Below, piece by piece: positions 42,102 to 51,964 of a stretch of 64,000 nt of DNA. The stretch is from Epilithonimonas arachidiradicis (GTDB taxonomy: Bacteria > Bacteroidota > Bacteroidia > Flavobacteriales > Weeksellaceae), in contig NZ_RAQH01000013.1 of assembly GCF_003610695.1 (NCBI RefSeq), positions 24,780 through 88,779 on the forward strand, read 5' to 3'. How positions within the stretch are numbered: position 1 is the first letter of the stretch; every line of letters begins with the position of its first letter. A program made the translations under genes and the position numbers. Under the pieces are notes generated by a model that was not told the origin of the DNA, made no database searches, and worked only from the letters and a program-made list of their open reading frames with translations.

Positions 42102-43226
42102 CTATAATTTATTGTAATATGCTAATGCAGAAGTAACTACATCTATATGATTATAATTTTCAACTATTAAGCTTTTACAATAGTCATTCATTTTTTTTAT
42201 TTCGTTATTGTTCTCTTTTGCCCAGACCATTTTTTTTTCAAGTGCTTCTTGATCTTTTACCGGTATTAAAAATCCGTTAACTCCTTCTTGTATAATTTCA
42301 GAATAGCCAGTAATCTTTGTTCCAATAACTGGAATTCCCATAAGATTGGCCTCTATTAAGGATAACCCGAACCCTTCTCTGTAAGAAGGAGAAACAAATA
42401 TATCCATAATGGAAAGATACTTTTTAACATCTTCTTGAAATCCTACTTCAATAATATTGGGGTTATTTTCAATTATTTTTTTTGTTTCGACGTCCACTGG
42501 ATCAAGTTCCTCTTCCCGAAATCCTACCAAAAGTAGTTTCGATCCTTTAATCTTTTGATTTTCAAAAGCATGAATTAGCTCATTAATTCCTTTATCTTTT
42601 ACAATTCGACCCACAAAGCCATAAATGAAATCATCTGATGAAATATTTAACTCTTTTCTAATTTCTGAAACATTATATTTTGTTGAGTCAAACTCATTTA
42701 CTATTAAACCGTTGGAACTACCATTATGGATTACAACAACCTTCTTTTTAGTCAGATCTTTTTCAACAATTTTTTTCACCCCCTTACTAACTGCAATTAT
42801 ATCGGTAGCACAGGCACATGCAATTTTTTCCAGAAAAATTAATAATCTTCTTTTTGTACCGTATTCCCCCTCATAACGTAAACCATGGATATAATATACT
42901 CTTCTAGGAACGAATGCTAGTTTACCAGCTATTAAACCTAGCAAAGATGCTTTTGGTGTATTACAATGGATAATATATGGTTTTTTTGATATAAAGAATA
43001 AAAATAATTTAATCAGGCTAATAATGTCATTCATCAAGGAAATACTCCTTTCTATATTTATATCTTTATAATTTACTTTTTCTCTTTGAGCTATATTTTT
43101 TAATTGAGATGATGATGAGGAAATCAATGTTACATCAAATATGTTTCCCAACTCCATAATTTGTCCCCTAAAAAATTCAAGAGATATCGAAACTGTTGTT
43201 AACAAAAAAAATTTCTTCTTTTCCAT
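42102..43226 (-). CDS. Glycosyltransferase family 4
   Basis: The 374-residue protein has the two-Rossmann (GT-B) layout: the N-terminal half with PYIIHCNTPKASLLGLIAGKL, and the C-terminal donor domain starting DDFIYGFVGRIVKDKGINELI with the EGFGLSLIEANLMGIPVIG (EX7E-like) motif. It adds a sugar to the growing lipid-linked oligosaccharide in the cytoplasm. It is last in the polysaccharide locus; its ATG overlaps the stop of the preceding GT2 by one base. Confidence 0.92.
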   Translation of the reverse strand: MEKKKFFLLTTVSISLEFFRGQIMELGNIFDVTLISSSSSQLKNIAQREKVNYKDINIERSISLMNDIISLIKLFLFFISKKPYIIHCNTPKASLLGLIAGKLAFVPRRVYYIHGLRYEGEYGTKRRLLIFLEKIACACATDIIAVSKGVKKIVEKDLTKKKVVVIHNGSSNGLIVNEFDSTKYNVSEIRKELNISSDDFIYGFVGRIVKDKGINELIHAFENQKIKGSKLLLVGFREEELDPVDVETKKIIENNPNIIEVGFQEDVKKYLSIMDIFVSPSYREGFGLSLIEANLMGIPVIGTKITGYSEIIQEGVNGFLIPVKDQEALEKKMVWAKENNNEIKKMNDYCKSLIVENYNHIDVVTSALAYYNKL

Positions 43227-44023
43227 TATTGCATCATTCTGTGCCTCCTTATTATTTTCATCAATGAATTAGGTATAAAACCCTTTAAAAGATCAGAAAA
43301 AGAATATACGAAATAATATTTGATTCCTAAATCTTTTAAAATTTGATTTTTCACCAAAAAACCATAATATCTTGTTTTAAATGTCCTCCTTTTCATAGCA
43401 TCCTTACCATCTCTCATTTTATATAATGTCTGTTGCAGATTATACCCTACATAACCTTTTTTATATATTTTATACCATAAATAATAATCTTGTCCTCTAA
43501 TCAAATATCTGTTAACGGTGTAACCTTCAACTTCCCTCATCACCGAGGTACGAATCATCGATGGTGCATGACAAAAGGGGGTTCCAATTTTGAAATCATT
43601 TTTTGTAGGTTTTTCTATAGCATTACCTTTGCCCCAATTTCCTGTTTCATCAAAATAAATCATTGGACAACTTACTAATGCATATTCTAAATTATTATCT
43701 AAAAAATTTATTTCTTTTTCAAATCGCTTGGGAAGAGAAATATCATCTCCATCCATTCGAGCTACATATTCGGTATCCACATATTGAAGACATTTATTAA
43801 GAGAAGCCGGTAAGCTTAAATTTTTTTCATTTTTTATCAATATAATATTATCATATTTTTTTGCATATTTTTTTGCAATTTCATATGTCCTATCTGAGGA
43901 AGCATCATCACAAAGAACAAGTTTGAAATTTTTGTAAGTTTGATTATATAATGAGTCCAGCGCTTCTTCTAATGTTGACTCGCAATTATAAACAGACATT
44001 AATATTGTAATACGTGCTTTCAT
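43226..44023 (-). CDS. Glycosyltransferase family 2
   Basis: The 265-residue protein has the GT-A fold: ITILMSVYNCESTLEEALDSLYNQTYKNFKLVLCDDASSDRT and the metal motif MDGDD. The later KGNAIEKPTKNDFKIGTPFCHAPSMIRTSVM gives the acceptor side. Donor and acceptor are unknown. Confidence 0.92.
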   Translation of the reverse strand: MKARITILMSVYNCESTLEEALDSLYNQTYKNFKLVLCDDASSDRTYEIAKKYAKKYDNIILIKNEKNLSLPASLNKCLQYVDTEYVARMDGDDISLPKRFEKEINFLDNNLEYALVSCPMIYFDETGNWGKGNAIEKPTKNDFKIGTPFCHAPSMIRTSVMREVEGYTVNRYLIRGQDYYLWYKIYKKGYVGYNLQQTLYKMRDGKDAMKRRTFKTRYYGFLVKNQILKDLGIKYYFVYSFSDLLKGFIPNSLMKIIRRHRMMQ

Positions 44024-44041
44024 TAAGATAGGTTGTAATAT

Positions 44042-45133
44042 CTAAAATTTAACATTCATTAAAAAAGTGAACATAAAATACATAAAAAGTATTATCCCAA
44101 AAACTTTATACTGATCATTCCATATTTTATACCGAAACATTGGATATGCAAATATCACAGGCATTAAAAACCAAGATAAGTAAGCAAATCTATTACTAAA
44201 AGCAGCAGAAATTACCAATATCCAAAACGCATTTGCAATGCAGTATATTCCAAACAAGTGGACATAAAAATCATCAACAATTTTCTTTTTATAAATAAAA
44301 TAATATCCTGCAAATATTGCTGTTACGCTGTATAGTACAAAATCCCATCTAAATCCAGTACTTGAAAACTTTGACATATTTTTGACATTATCTACTAAAT
44401 ATCCGGTTGCTCGATCTTCAGCAATACCCAGATTAGAAAAAAATGACATCCAAACATCTCCACCTAATAATGACATCGGGATTGCTAGTATCCAAATAAA
44501 AATATAAATCTTGGGATTTTTATAAAATCCTGAAACAAAAAACGCAAATGTGGGTATAATCATAGATGCGTGCATAAAATATGCTAATAAAAAAATTGGA
44601 TAGATTAAATATTTTTTTTGATAAAAGCATAGTCCTAAAATAAAAAGAGCAGTTGCTAAACCATTTCTCATACCATTTACACCATATGCCCAAAATGAAA
44701 ATGAAGAGAGAAACATTAGTACTGCAAAAAACCAATACTGTCTAAAATATTTTTTTGAAAATATAATACAAGGAACAATATATAAAGTTGCTAAAAAGAA
44801 GAAAAAATTTTTAGCTGACATAAATGTACTACACCATTTCATAAAATAATTAAATACATAATCTTTTTCTATTTTAACGGTAGCTCCTCGTTGAAATTTG
44901 TAAAAACTATTTGCATAGACCATCATGTCAATAAAAACTCCATTAATAGGACGAAAACCCATATAAAACATTATGAAAATAGTTACAAACCATCCTACTA
45001 TGCTAATTATGGAAATACTTTTCTGATCTCTCACATCAAAAGAGAAAGCATTTACAATTACAAAAATCATTACTACTAATAAAATATAATAATATAAATT
45101 AGAATATGATTCTAATGGCACCCAATCGAACAT
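44042..45133 (-). CDS. EpsG/Wzy-like polysaccharide polymerase
   Basis: The 363-residue protein is a multi-spanning membrane protein with about ten hydrophobic segments (e.g. YYYILLVVMIFVIVNAF, FFFFLATLYIVPCIIF, IYIFIWILAIPMSLL). WSFWAYGVNGMRNGLATALFIL and LLAYFMHASMIIPTF match the EpsG pattern. It should polymerise repeat units on the periplasmic side in a Wzy-dependent pathway; it is the only such candidate in the locus. Confidence 0.85.
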   Translation of the reverse strand: MFDWVPLESYSNLYYYILLVVMIFVIVNAFSFDVRDQKSISIISIVGWFVTIFIMFYMGFRPINGVFIDMMVYANSFYKFQRGATVKIEKDYVFNYFMKWCSTFMSAKNFFFFLATLYIVPCIIFSKKYFRQYWFFAVLMFLSSFSFWAYGVNGMRNGLATALFILGLCFYQKKYLIYPIFLLAYFMHASMIIPTFAFFVSGFYKNPKIYIFIWILAIPMSLLGGDVWMSFFSNLGIAEDRATGYLVDNVKNMSKFSSTGFRWDFVLYSVTAIFAGYYFIYKKKIVDDFYVHLFGIYCIANAFWILVISAAFSNRFAYLSWFLMPVIFAYPMFRYKIWNDQYKVFGIILFMYFMFTFLMNVKF

Positions 45134-45136
45134 CTT

Positions 45137-46231
45137 TTAAAACATCTGTTGATATATTGTTTGTAGTAGTCGAGCATTTTGAACGACATCAAATCCTTTT
45201 TCCTTTAAGATTTGGATACGTTTATAGTTAGAAGTTTTGACATTTTCTTTTGTAATTTCTACAATTTTAAGTACCCAATCCTCAGGTTTTTGTATATTCA
45301 AAAATGTTATTAAATCTGCTCCCAAATCTACTTCTTTTGAAATTCCTGAAGAAATTATTGCCTGTAAGCCTACGGCCTGCGCCTCTACTAGCACAACAGG
45401 AAAACCTTCATGTAAAGACGGCATTAAGAGAACATCTGCACCCGTCATTAACTCTCCAATATCTGAACGTAGTCCTAAAAGTGTTATATAATCATTTAAG
45501 TGATGTTTATCTATTTCCTGTATAAGCTTTTTCTCCAGATTTCCTTGTCCGATAAAATAGATATGCGCCTTGATTTTTCTTTTTTTCAGTTCCTTTGCAA
45601 TCTCCAGTGTAAAAAATGGATTTTTCACGTCGCTAAGTCTACCAACCTGTAATAAAACAATTCCATCTCTTTTTTTTTGGTATGGCAAATGGTGATTCTC
45701 AATATTAATGACTGCTAATTTTTCAGCTTCAACCCCATTAGAAAGCAATAAAACATTCTCATGGTTTGGAAATAAATATTCCGAGGCGGCAACTCCACAA
45801 GCAATTTTTTTTGTAGAATTTTTTTTTATTGAAGCTAAAGCCAATTTTTTATATAGTTCTGCAATGATACCTTTCTTACTATTTACAGTATTATGAGAAT
45901 GTGCAATCCTGTGTTTAACCCCAGCAATTTTTGCCGCATATAGACTAAACATAGAATTCAAGAGCATATGACTATGAACAATTGAATATTCTTTATGAGA
46001 CTTTAAAAACCTGATTAATTTTAAAGTGCGAAAAATATTATTAGATGCTAAAATTGGAATAATTCTACCCCCTAAAGAAAATATCTCATCATCATAATCA
46101 CCTTTCCGGTCTGAAAACACAACAAAATCAAACTGTATTTTCTCTCTATCAATATTACGATAAAGGTTCATCAACATAGTTTCTGCTCCAGCCCTATCCA
46201 TTTTTCCGACAATATGCAAAATTCTTTTCAT
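45137..46231 (-). CDS. Glycosyltransferase family 4, EpsF-like
   Basis: The 364-residue protein opens MKRILHIVGKMDRAGAETMLMNLYRNID, close to the EpsF/GT4 pattern, with HSHMLLNSMFSLYAAKIAGV and the donor-site LLQVGRLSDVKNPFFTLEIA and SLHEGFPVVLVEAQ (EX7E). It starts four bases after the preceding PPT gene stop. Confidence 0.92.
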   Translation of the reverse strand: MKRILHIVGKMDRAGAETMLMNLYRNIDREKIQFDFVVFSDRKGDYDDEIFSLGGRIIPILASNNIFRTLKLIRFLKSHKEYSIVHSHMLLNSMFSLYAAKIAGVKHRIAHSHNTVNSKKGIIAELYKKLALASIKKNSTKKIACGVAASEYLFPNHENVLLLSNGVEAEKLAVINIENHHLPYQKKRDGIVLLQVGRLSDVKNPFFTLEIAKELKKRKIKAHIYFIGQGNLEKKLIQEIDKHHLNDYITLLGLRSDIGELMTGADVLLMPSLHEGFPVVLVEAQAVGLQAIISSGISKEVDLGADLITFLNIQKPEDWVLKIVEITKENVKTSNYKRIQILKEKGFDVVQNARLLQTIYQQMF

Positions 46232-46235
46232 ATCA

Positions 46236-47279
46236 TTATTTAAGCAGGTTGTATAATGGTTGATATTTATCTTCTAGAACAATATTGTTTTTATTATTTT
46301 CTAAATTATTAATAAACTGTAAAATATCGTTTTCATTGAAATCTGAAATCAAACAAATATTTTTATTCTCTTTAATCCATTCATATGTTTCCCTAACCTT
46401 ATGATTATTATTCTGAAATACTACAGCTGGAGTTTTGGTAATATGACAAAATATCATCCCATGTAACCTATCAGTAAAAACAATCTCAGAGTTTTTAAAA
46501 GCATCCCATATTTTATTAAGCTCCATCAATCTCTCGTCAATTGTTAATTGTGACTTGCCAATATGAGTATCATAGAATGTAATATCATTATATTTAGACG
46601 CAATAATATTACTAAGAATTTCTGTTTGCTGAGTAGTTATTTTTTTTTCAACATCATTTCTCATGCAAACTAATGCAGAGCTTCTAACAGTTGAAGAGTT
46701 TTTATCAAGGCTTAATACTATGTCTGGAGTTTTATAAACTGAAGCTGATTCAAAATTTTTTTTCATTTTTTGATAAGAGGTTTCTTCTCTTGCAAAAAGA
46801 TGAAGATTATTATGTCCATTGTATATTTTTTTTGCTTTTTTGAGCGCTTTTTCTCCTTTCTTAGATTCGGAAAAATCAAGGGTTTGTGGAAAGGAAATTA
46901 TCTTATTATCCGGAAAAAAATTAATAACTACTTGTCGTATGTGCTCTATTTGGTCATAGATGTCTCCCATATTACCACCTCCAACTGTAGTTACTATATC
47001 ATTTTTTTTGATATTTCTTTTTACAAACCATAAGCCTTTAAGGCTTTTACTAATTGGAATCTCTACCACTTGTGCATCACTGTACTTTTTTATAAATTCT
47101 GTCTGTGCATATGTTATAGCAACATCCCCAAGATTTCCATAGTCAGCTGCTAAGAAAATATAAATTGTTCGCTGTTTAGGATTTAACTTAATTCCATTGA
47201 AAGCATTATTACCTTTCAAACCTTCAATAAAAAGTTTGGTATTAAATTTATATTTAAATGGTATTCTTTTAAAAATCAT
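46236..47279 (-). CDS. Polysaccharide pyruvyl transferase 1
   Basis: The 347-residue protein matches the PS_pyruv_trans family: IYIFLAADYGNLGDVAITYAQTEFI, TVGGGNMGDIYDQIEHIRQ and the C-terminal SEIVFTDRLHGMIFCHITKTPAVV. Members transfer pyruvate from PEP to sugars as ketals, adding negative charge. It overlaps the asparagine-synthetase-like gene by 11 bases. Confidence 0.9.
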   Translation of the reverse strand: MIFKRIPFKYKFNTKLFIEGLKGNNAFNGIKLNPKQRTIYIFLAADYGNLGDVAITYAQTEFIKKYSDAQVVEIPISKSLKGLWFVKRNIKKNDIVTTVGGGNMGDIYDQIEHIRQVVINFFPDNKIISFPQTLDFSESKKGEKALKKAKKIYNGHNNLHLFAREETSYQKMKKNFESASVYKTPDIVLSLDKNSSTVRSSALVCMRNDVEKKITTQQTEILSNIIASKYNDITFYDTHIGKSQLTIDERLMELNKIWDAFKNSEIVFTDRLHGMIFCHITKTPAVVFQNNNHKVRETYEWIKENKNICLISDFNENDILQFINNLENNKNNIVLEDKYQPLYNLLK

Positions 47280-48984
47280 TTTTATTAATTAATTTAGAAT
47301 CGTTTAAATAGATATTTGACAACTCATTGATTAGTATTATACGGTACGCTAATTCTATTCCATTAAAATATTTTGGAATTTTAGATTTTAATTTAGATTT
47401 TAATGTGATAGGCAAATATTCTGATAAAATACTTTTAATTTTTAAAATTAATGATTTATTATTCTGATTAAAACCTTCTTGGTGGTGTGGTTTTAGGAGC
47501 GATTCCTTTACTTGCTGAATTAATTTATCAGAAAAAACAGCATTATTTTCTAGAGCTTTTATTAAGTATTGTATGCTTTCATTTTCAAACAAATCTGACA
47601 ATCTTGGGATAGAGGGAACAGCATTAAAGGGGACTTTTGATTTATCCATTTTTTTACTTAGGCGTACAATATGTTCTTTATTTCCCTTATGATTATCATT
47701 TTGCTGCTGGTAAAGTAAAAAGTGGCTGTAAGTCATCATAGGAGAACTGTTTTCTACAAAACAACCAATCATATCGTTGAAAGCTGAAATCACCAAGGGT
47801 ATTCTAAAATCGATGTACAATCTATCTCGCCAGGCAATTAAAGACTCTTGAGCGCTTTTATTAATATCTGGCAAATCAGACTGTTGAATAGATTTCCATT
47901 TTTCTAAATCAAATTCTTGTTCATTCTTGTAATCTGAAAAAAGTGGTATACCAATATGTGCTCTTGCCATATTGGCATTCAGGTCCAAACCTTCTGTAAA
48001 TGGGATATCTCCACGTACTATATTTCTATAGCGGCTTTTATAGAGATTTTCAAATATTTGAAAATGATCCGTGAAAGCATTAAAATGATCAATTCGACAG
48101 TCTGTAAGTTTTATATATGTTTCAAAGAACAAGTCTGGATTATTTATTCTTTTGGGTAGATATTCATTAACCATCTCAGATTTGTAAAATTCGGATATCT
48201 GTAATGCAGCCTTTTTATCATCGAAGTGTAACTTATTTTCTGTACCCCAATTTATTAATTTTATATTTTTGAAGTGTTGAAGTTCCTTACTTATATAAAA
48301 AAGAAGTCTGCTGTCATTCCCACCTGAAAGAGGCAAAATATAATCATTATAAGAATGTGATACGGGAAAGTTATTTTTTGTAAGATTCAGAAAATCATTA
48401 TCAAACTGTTTTTGATTTTTATATTTTATTTTTAATGTATTATAGTCAGCATCTACAATATTTAATTCAAACGAATTAACATTAAAAACATAACGTTTCT
48501 TATTCAGAACTTTTTTAATTTCTACATCCCAAGCATTTTGAAACCCTAAAGTACCTGACGATAAAAACCAACTTACAGCTTTATCGTTTAAAAAAAATGT
48601 TTTTTTAAGGCTGATAAGTGCTCTTTGAGAATTAGATATTATCAATTTTTCATCATCATAGAAAAACCATATTGTTTTTGATTCGAATCTGTCACAATAA
48701 AATTCAATACTATTACTATCATATGTAATCTCAGCATAAGAGCCATCTGGCAAAAGGTTTGTTTTCTGAGTGAGTTTTTTTCCATATGTAAAAAAACCAG
48801 TATCTTCAATATTTTTGTTAGGATTCAACATGCCAATATAAAGCTCATCAAGCCTATTAGATTTTTTGACTACATATTCATTTTCTACACGATCAGAAGA
48901 AATGTTTGTCAATACTTTTTCTAATTGTTGCTCTACGTCTTTCGGTTGAACATTTTTATATTTAATTAAAAAAAATTTACTCAT
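47269..48984 (-). CDS. Asparagine-synthetase-like (AsnB) protein without N-terminal Cys
   Basis: The 571-residue protein has an N-terminal Ntn-like part (residues ~1-190) that begins MSKFFLIKYKN and lacks the Cys2 needed for glutaminase activity. The C-terminal synthetase part carries the PP-loop YILPLSGGNDSRLLFYISKEL near residue 215 and WGTENKLHFDD. AsnB-like enzymes in O-antigen or capsule loci make amides of uronic acids; the missing Cys implies free ammonia or another partner. It lies between a GT2 gene and PPT 1, overlapping both. Confidence 0.85.
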   Translation of the reverse strand: MSKFFLIKYKNVQPKDVEQQLEKVLTNISSDRVENEYVVKKSNRLDELYIGMLNPNKNIEDTGFFTYGKKLTQKTNLLPDGSYAEITYDSNSIEFYCDRFESKTIWFFYDDEKLIISNSQRALISLKKTFFLNDKAVSWFLSSGTLGFQNAWDVEIKKVLNKKRYVFNVNSFELNIVDADYNTLKIKYKNQKQFDNDFLNLTKNNFPVSHSYNDYILPLSGGNDSRLLFYISKELQHFKNIKLINWGTENKLHFDDKKAALQISEFYKSEMVNEYLPKRINNPDLFFETYIKLTDCRIDHFNAFTDHFQIFENLYKSRYRNIVRGDIPFTEGLDLNANMARAHIGIPLFSDYKNEQEFDLEKWKSIQQSDLPDINKSAQESLIAWRDRLYIDFRIPLVISAFNDMIGCFVENSSPMMTYSHFLLYQQQNDNHKGNKEHIVRLSKKMDKSKVPFNAVPSIPRLSDLFENESIQYLIKALENNAVFSDKLIQQVKESLLKPHHQEGFNQNNKSLILKIKSILSEYLPITLKSKLKSKIPKYFNGIELAYRIILINELSNIYLNDSKLINKNDF

Positions 48985-49972
48985 ATTTTTTCTTCTTTAG
49001 TATTCTCAATAATCTATCACTTTTAAGTCCCAACGCAAAGAAAAAGATTTTAGCTTTTAAATTTTTTGCTGTATAATATGGTTTCAAATATTTATATCGT
49101 GGATGTAAAACTATTTCTCTAATATATTGTTTTCTATTTTCTAGTGATATTGAAGGTTTTGAGCTGTAAAGGTTATTGATACAAAACCTGATGCCATTGA
49201 AAAGTATTTCACTAAGAATATTTTTTTCGTCCTTCACTTTCCAACTTTTAAAAAATTTCTCTAGTTCGATATTTTTCAAAACCTTCAGCTTAAATGCATC
49301 TGGGTAAAACTTTTTCATTAATGTTTCCTCGTCTCGATTGACGTAATGATAATAACTTTTTTGATTGAAATGTATCTCTTTCGAAATTGTATAAATAGGT
49401 GCATTAAATAAAATATCCTCTACAAGAGATATCCCCTTTTGGAACACAAATCTATTTTGATCCAAGAATTTTTTTTTATAAATTTTGTTCCATGCATATC
49501 CTAATAAACCTATATGAAGCTGATCTATAGAAACATTTTCTTCATTTTTAGAATAGGATTGTACTTTAGGTTGAAAATTAATTGATTTCGTTACCTTTCC
49601 ATTAGCATCTTCATTATCCTGTATATATCCAAAAACTAGAAAATCCAAATGTTTTTTGTTTAATATTTTCAGATTATCTTCTAAGAGCTCTGGCTCTATC
49701 CAATCATCACTATCCATAAAATAGACATACTTACCTCTTGCTCTTTTTAATCCATAATTACGCGCATCAGACAATCCGCCATTTTCTTTTTCAAATATAG
49801 AAATTCTCTTATCCGAAAAAGACTCTGCTACAGTTTTGGAATTATCCGGAGAACCATCAATAATGACTAAAAGCTCAAAATCTGTAAAGGTTTGTGATAA
49901 TACAGAACTGATACTTTTAGCTATATATTTCTCAACATTATAGGCTGGGAGAATGACAGATACAGTAGGCAT
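48977..49972 (-). CDS. Glycosyltransferase family 2
   Basis: The 331-residue protein has VSVILPAYNVEKYIAKSISSVLSQTFTDFELLVIIDGSPDNS and the MDSDD metal motif, with LDQNRFVFQKGISLVEDILFNAPIY as the acceptor region. It overlaps both neighbours by a few bases (AsnB-like gene by eight, next GT2 by one). Confidence 0.92.
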   Translation of the reverse strand: MPTVSVILPAYNVEKYIAKSISSVLSQTFTDFELLVIIDGSPDNSKTVAESFSDKRISIFEKENGGLSDARNYGLKRARGKYVYFMDSDDWIEPELLEDNLKILNKKHLDFLVFGYIQDNEDANGKVTKSINFQPKVQSYSKNEENVSIDQLHIGLLGYAWNKIYKKKFLDQNRFVFQKGISLVEDILFNAPIYTISKEIHFNQKSYYHYVNRDEETLMKKFYPDAFKLKVLKNIELEKFFKSWKVKDEKNILSEILFNGIRFCINNLYSSKPSISLENRKQYIREIVLHPRYKYLKPYYTAKNLKAKIFFFALGLKSDRLLRILKKKKYE

Positions 49973-50937
49973 TATATTAATTTTAATAACAGGTAATACA
50001 ACTTCAGTTCAAACAATTTTATTAATAATGATTTTTTAGGATTGTTCCAATTGTAGTAATAATTTTTAAATGTATGGTTATAAATTATAGATTGTCTAAT
50101 TTTTTTTAATTCCGCAAGCCTGTCTTTAGATTGTTTTGCATTGCTAATCAGCCAAAAAAGAATATGCTCTATATAATAAGACGCAATGTCTTTATCACCT
50201 TTTTCACCTTGAATATCTAATGAGCTTTGATGAATTTTAACCCTTTCAGAAAAATGATTCTCCATACTCTCTAGAAGGAAACCACGGTATGATTTATCTT
50301 GTGTAAGAGAAGCTTCATTTTCTACATAATTATATAAAACTTTTTGTAGAAAAAAAACATTATTACAATGTAAAAGATAATTAAGATTAAAAATTGTATC
50401 TTCTCCTATTCTGATTTTTTCAGAAAATCTAATATTGTACTTATCAATAATTTCTTTTTTATATAATTTATTCCAAGGGAACCATAACATTTTTGAATTA
50501 GTAACAGTTGAATGAAATATCTTTAGAATTTCACTCTTATTAAAGATTCCTTCTTTTAATAATTTTTGGTCTCTTTTAGAAGGTTGTATTCTATACGCAT
50601 ATATTGCTAAATCATTATCCAATAAAGCCATTTCTTCTAAACTGACAAAATAATCGTCTGAAACATAATCATCACTATCCACAAAGGTTATAAATGTCCC
50701 GGAAGATTTTTCAATTCCCAAATTCCTTGCTGCAGATGGGCCTTGGTTAGTTTGTGAGTAAAGTTTTACAATGGGGAACTTTTTTGCATAATCTTCACAA
50801 ATTTCTTTTGAATCATCTGTAGAGCCATCATTCACTAATAATATTTCACAATTATCAGATACTTGCTTCAACAAAGAGTCGAGACATCTCTGGAGATATT
50901 GTGATGCATTATAAATTGGAATAATTATAGAAATCAT
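49972..50937 (-). CDS. Glycosyltransferase family 2
   Basis: The 321-residue protein has ISIIIPIYNASQYLQRCLDSLLKQVSDNCEILLVNDGSTDDS, followed by the DSDD motif (TFVDSDDYVSDDYF) and the WFPWNKLYKKEIIDKYNIRF acceptor block. It is coupled to its neighbours by one- and four-base overlaps. Confidence 0.92.
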   Translation of the reverse strand: MISIIIPIYNASQYLQRCLDSLLKQVSDNCEILLVNDGSTDDSKEICEDYAKKFPIVKLYSQTNQGPSAARNLGIEKSSGTFITFVDSDDYVSDDYFVSLEEMALLDNDLAIYAYRIQPSKRDQKLLKEGIFNKSEILKIFHSTVTNSKMLWFPWNKLYKKEIIDKYNIRFSEKIRIGEDTIFNLNYLLHCNNVFFLQKVLYNYVENEASLTQDKSYRGFLLESMENHFSERVKIHQSSLDIQGEKGDKDIASYYIEHILFWLISNAKQSKDRLAELKKIRQSIIYNHTFKNYYYNWNNPKKSLLIKLFELKLYYLLLKLI

Positions 50938-51914
50938 AAACCTTTGATTATTAATACATCTAACCTATATAACATTCCCCTAAATAATTTGTCTACCATT
51001 TTCACTTTCATCAATAAATTAATGATGATTATAAATAGGTAAGCAACCAAAACATTTATTTCTTTCAACTTATTATATCCATTGTTCTTTACAAGCGCTA
51101 TGTTCTCATTATCCTTGTTGTCGAGTGCTTTAAAAAATTGTAACACCAAACCTTTGTAATGATAGGAAATTAATTTTTTATGTTTTATTTCTACACTTCT
51201 ACTCAAATTATCCAAATGTAGTTTTAATCTTGAATGCAGAAATTTTTTATTATAAACATTTGCATTTTGCGTGATAGAATTCGTATGCTGACGGTATAAA
51301 AATGTGGGTTCTGAAGAAATTATATATACATTTTCTGATATTTTAAAAAAAATCCTTGAAAAAAATTCTGTTTCTTGAGATCTATACATTTGCTCAGAAA
51401 ATAATTCTTTATTCTGTAAAAAACTTTTACGAAAAAGAACACAATTTGTAGTAAGGTTGAGTTTCCAAGTTTGTAAATCCGCATAAAAATCATTTGTAGG
51501 GTATATTGCCAGTGGATTATTTATTTTTTTACCATCCCAATAATATCCGCCGGTGATTACAAACTGAAAGTCTGTATTTTTTATTAAATCAATTTTCTTT
51601 TGAAGACAATCTGGTAACATCACATCATCACTATCAAACCAATTTATAAATTCTCCTTTACTAAGTGTAAATCCATAATTTCTGGCACCGTTACCTCCTG
51701 CGCCATAGTTATCCGGTCTCTTATGATACTGAATACGACTATCTGCTGTTACATATTGACTAACAATTTTCTCCGTATTATCAGTACTTCCATCATCCAC
51801 AACAATACACTCCCAGTCAGAATAAGTCTGGGATATGATGGAATCCAATGTTTCCGAGATATAATTATCGCGGTTATAGGTAGGAATAATTATGGAAAAC
51901 AATGGACTATTCAT
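50934..51914 (-). CDS. Glycosyltransferase family 2
   Basis: The ATG at 51914 is preferred to a GTG one codon upstream. The 326-residue protein has FSIIIPTYNRDNYISETLDSIISQTYSDWECIVVDDGSTD and WFDSDDVMLPDCL, with a C-terminal hydrophobic tail (VLVAYLFIIIINLLMKV) that may associate with the membrane. It starts 50 bases behind the next upstream gene. Confidence 0.9.
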   Translation of the reverse strand: MNSPLFSIIIPTYNRDNYISETLDSIISQTYSDWECIVVDDGSTDNTEKIVSQYVTADSRIQYHKRPDNYGAGGNGARNYGFTLSKGEFINWFDSDDVMLPDCLQKKIDLIKNTDFQFVITGGYYWDGKKINNPLAIYPTNDFYADLQTWKLNLTTNCVLFRKSFLQNKELFSEQMYRSQETEFFSRIFFKISENVYIISSEPTFLYRQHTNSITQNANVYNKKFLHSRLKLHLDNLSRSVEIKHKKLISYHYKGLVLQFFKALDNKDNENIALVKNNGYNKLKEINVLVAYLFIIIINLLMKVKMVDKLFRGMLYRLDVLIIKGL

Positions 51915-51964
51915 CACTATTTTTATTATTTAGCTCTAGTTTGAAAATGATTGTTAAATTTCTT

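Noticed and set aside
42181..46800. Runs of eight or nine T inside glycosyltransferase genes as phase-variation tracts
   Set aside because: All affected frames are open, and such runs are expected by chance in very AT-rich DNA.
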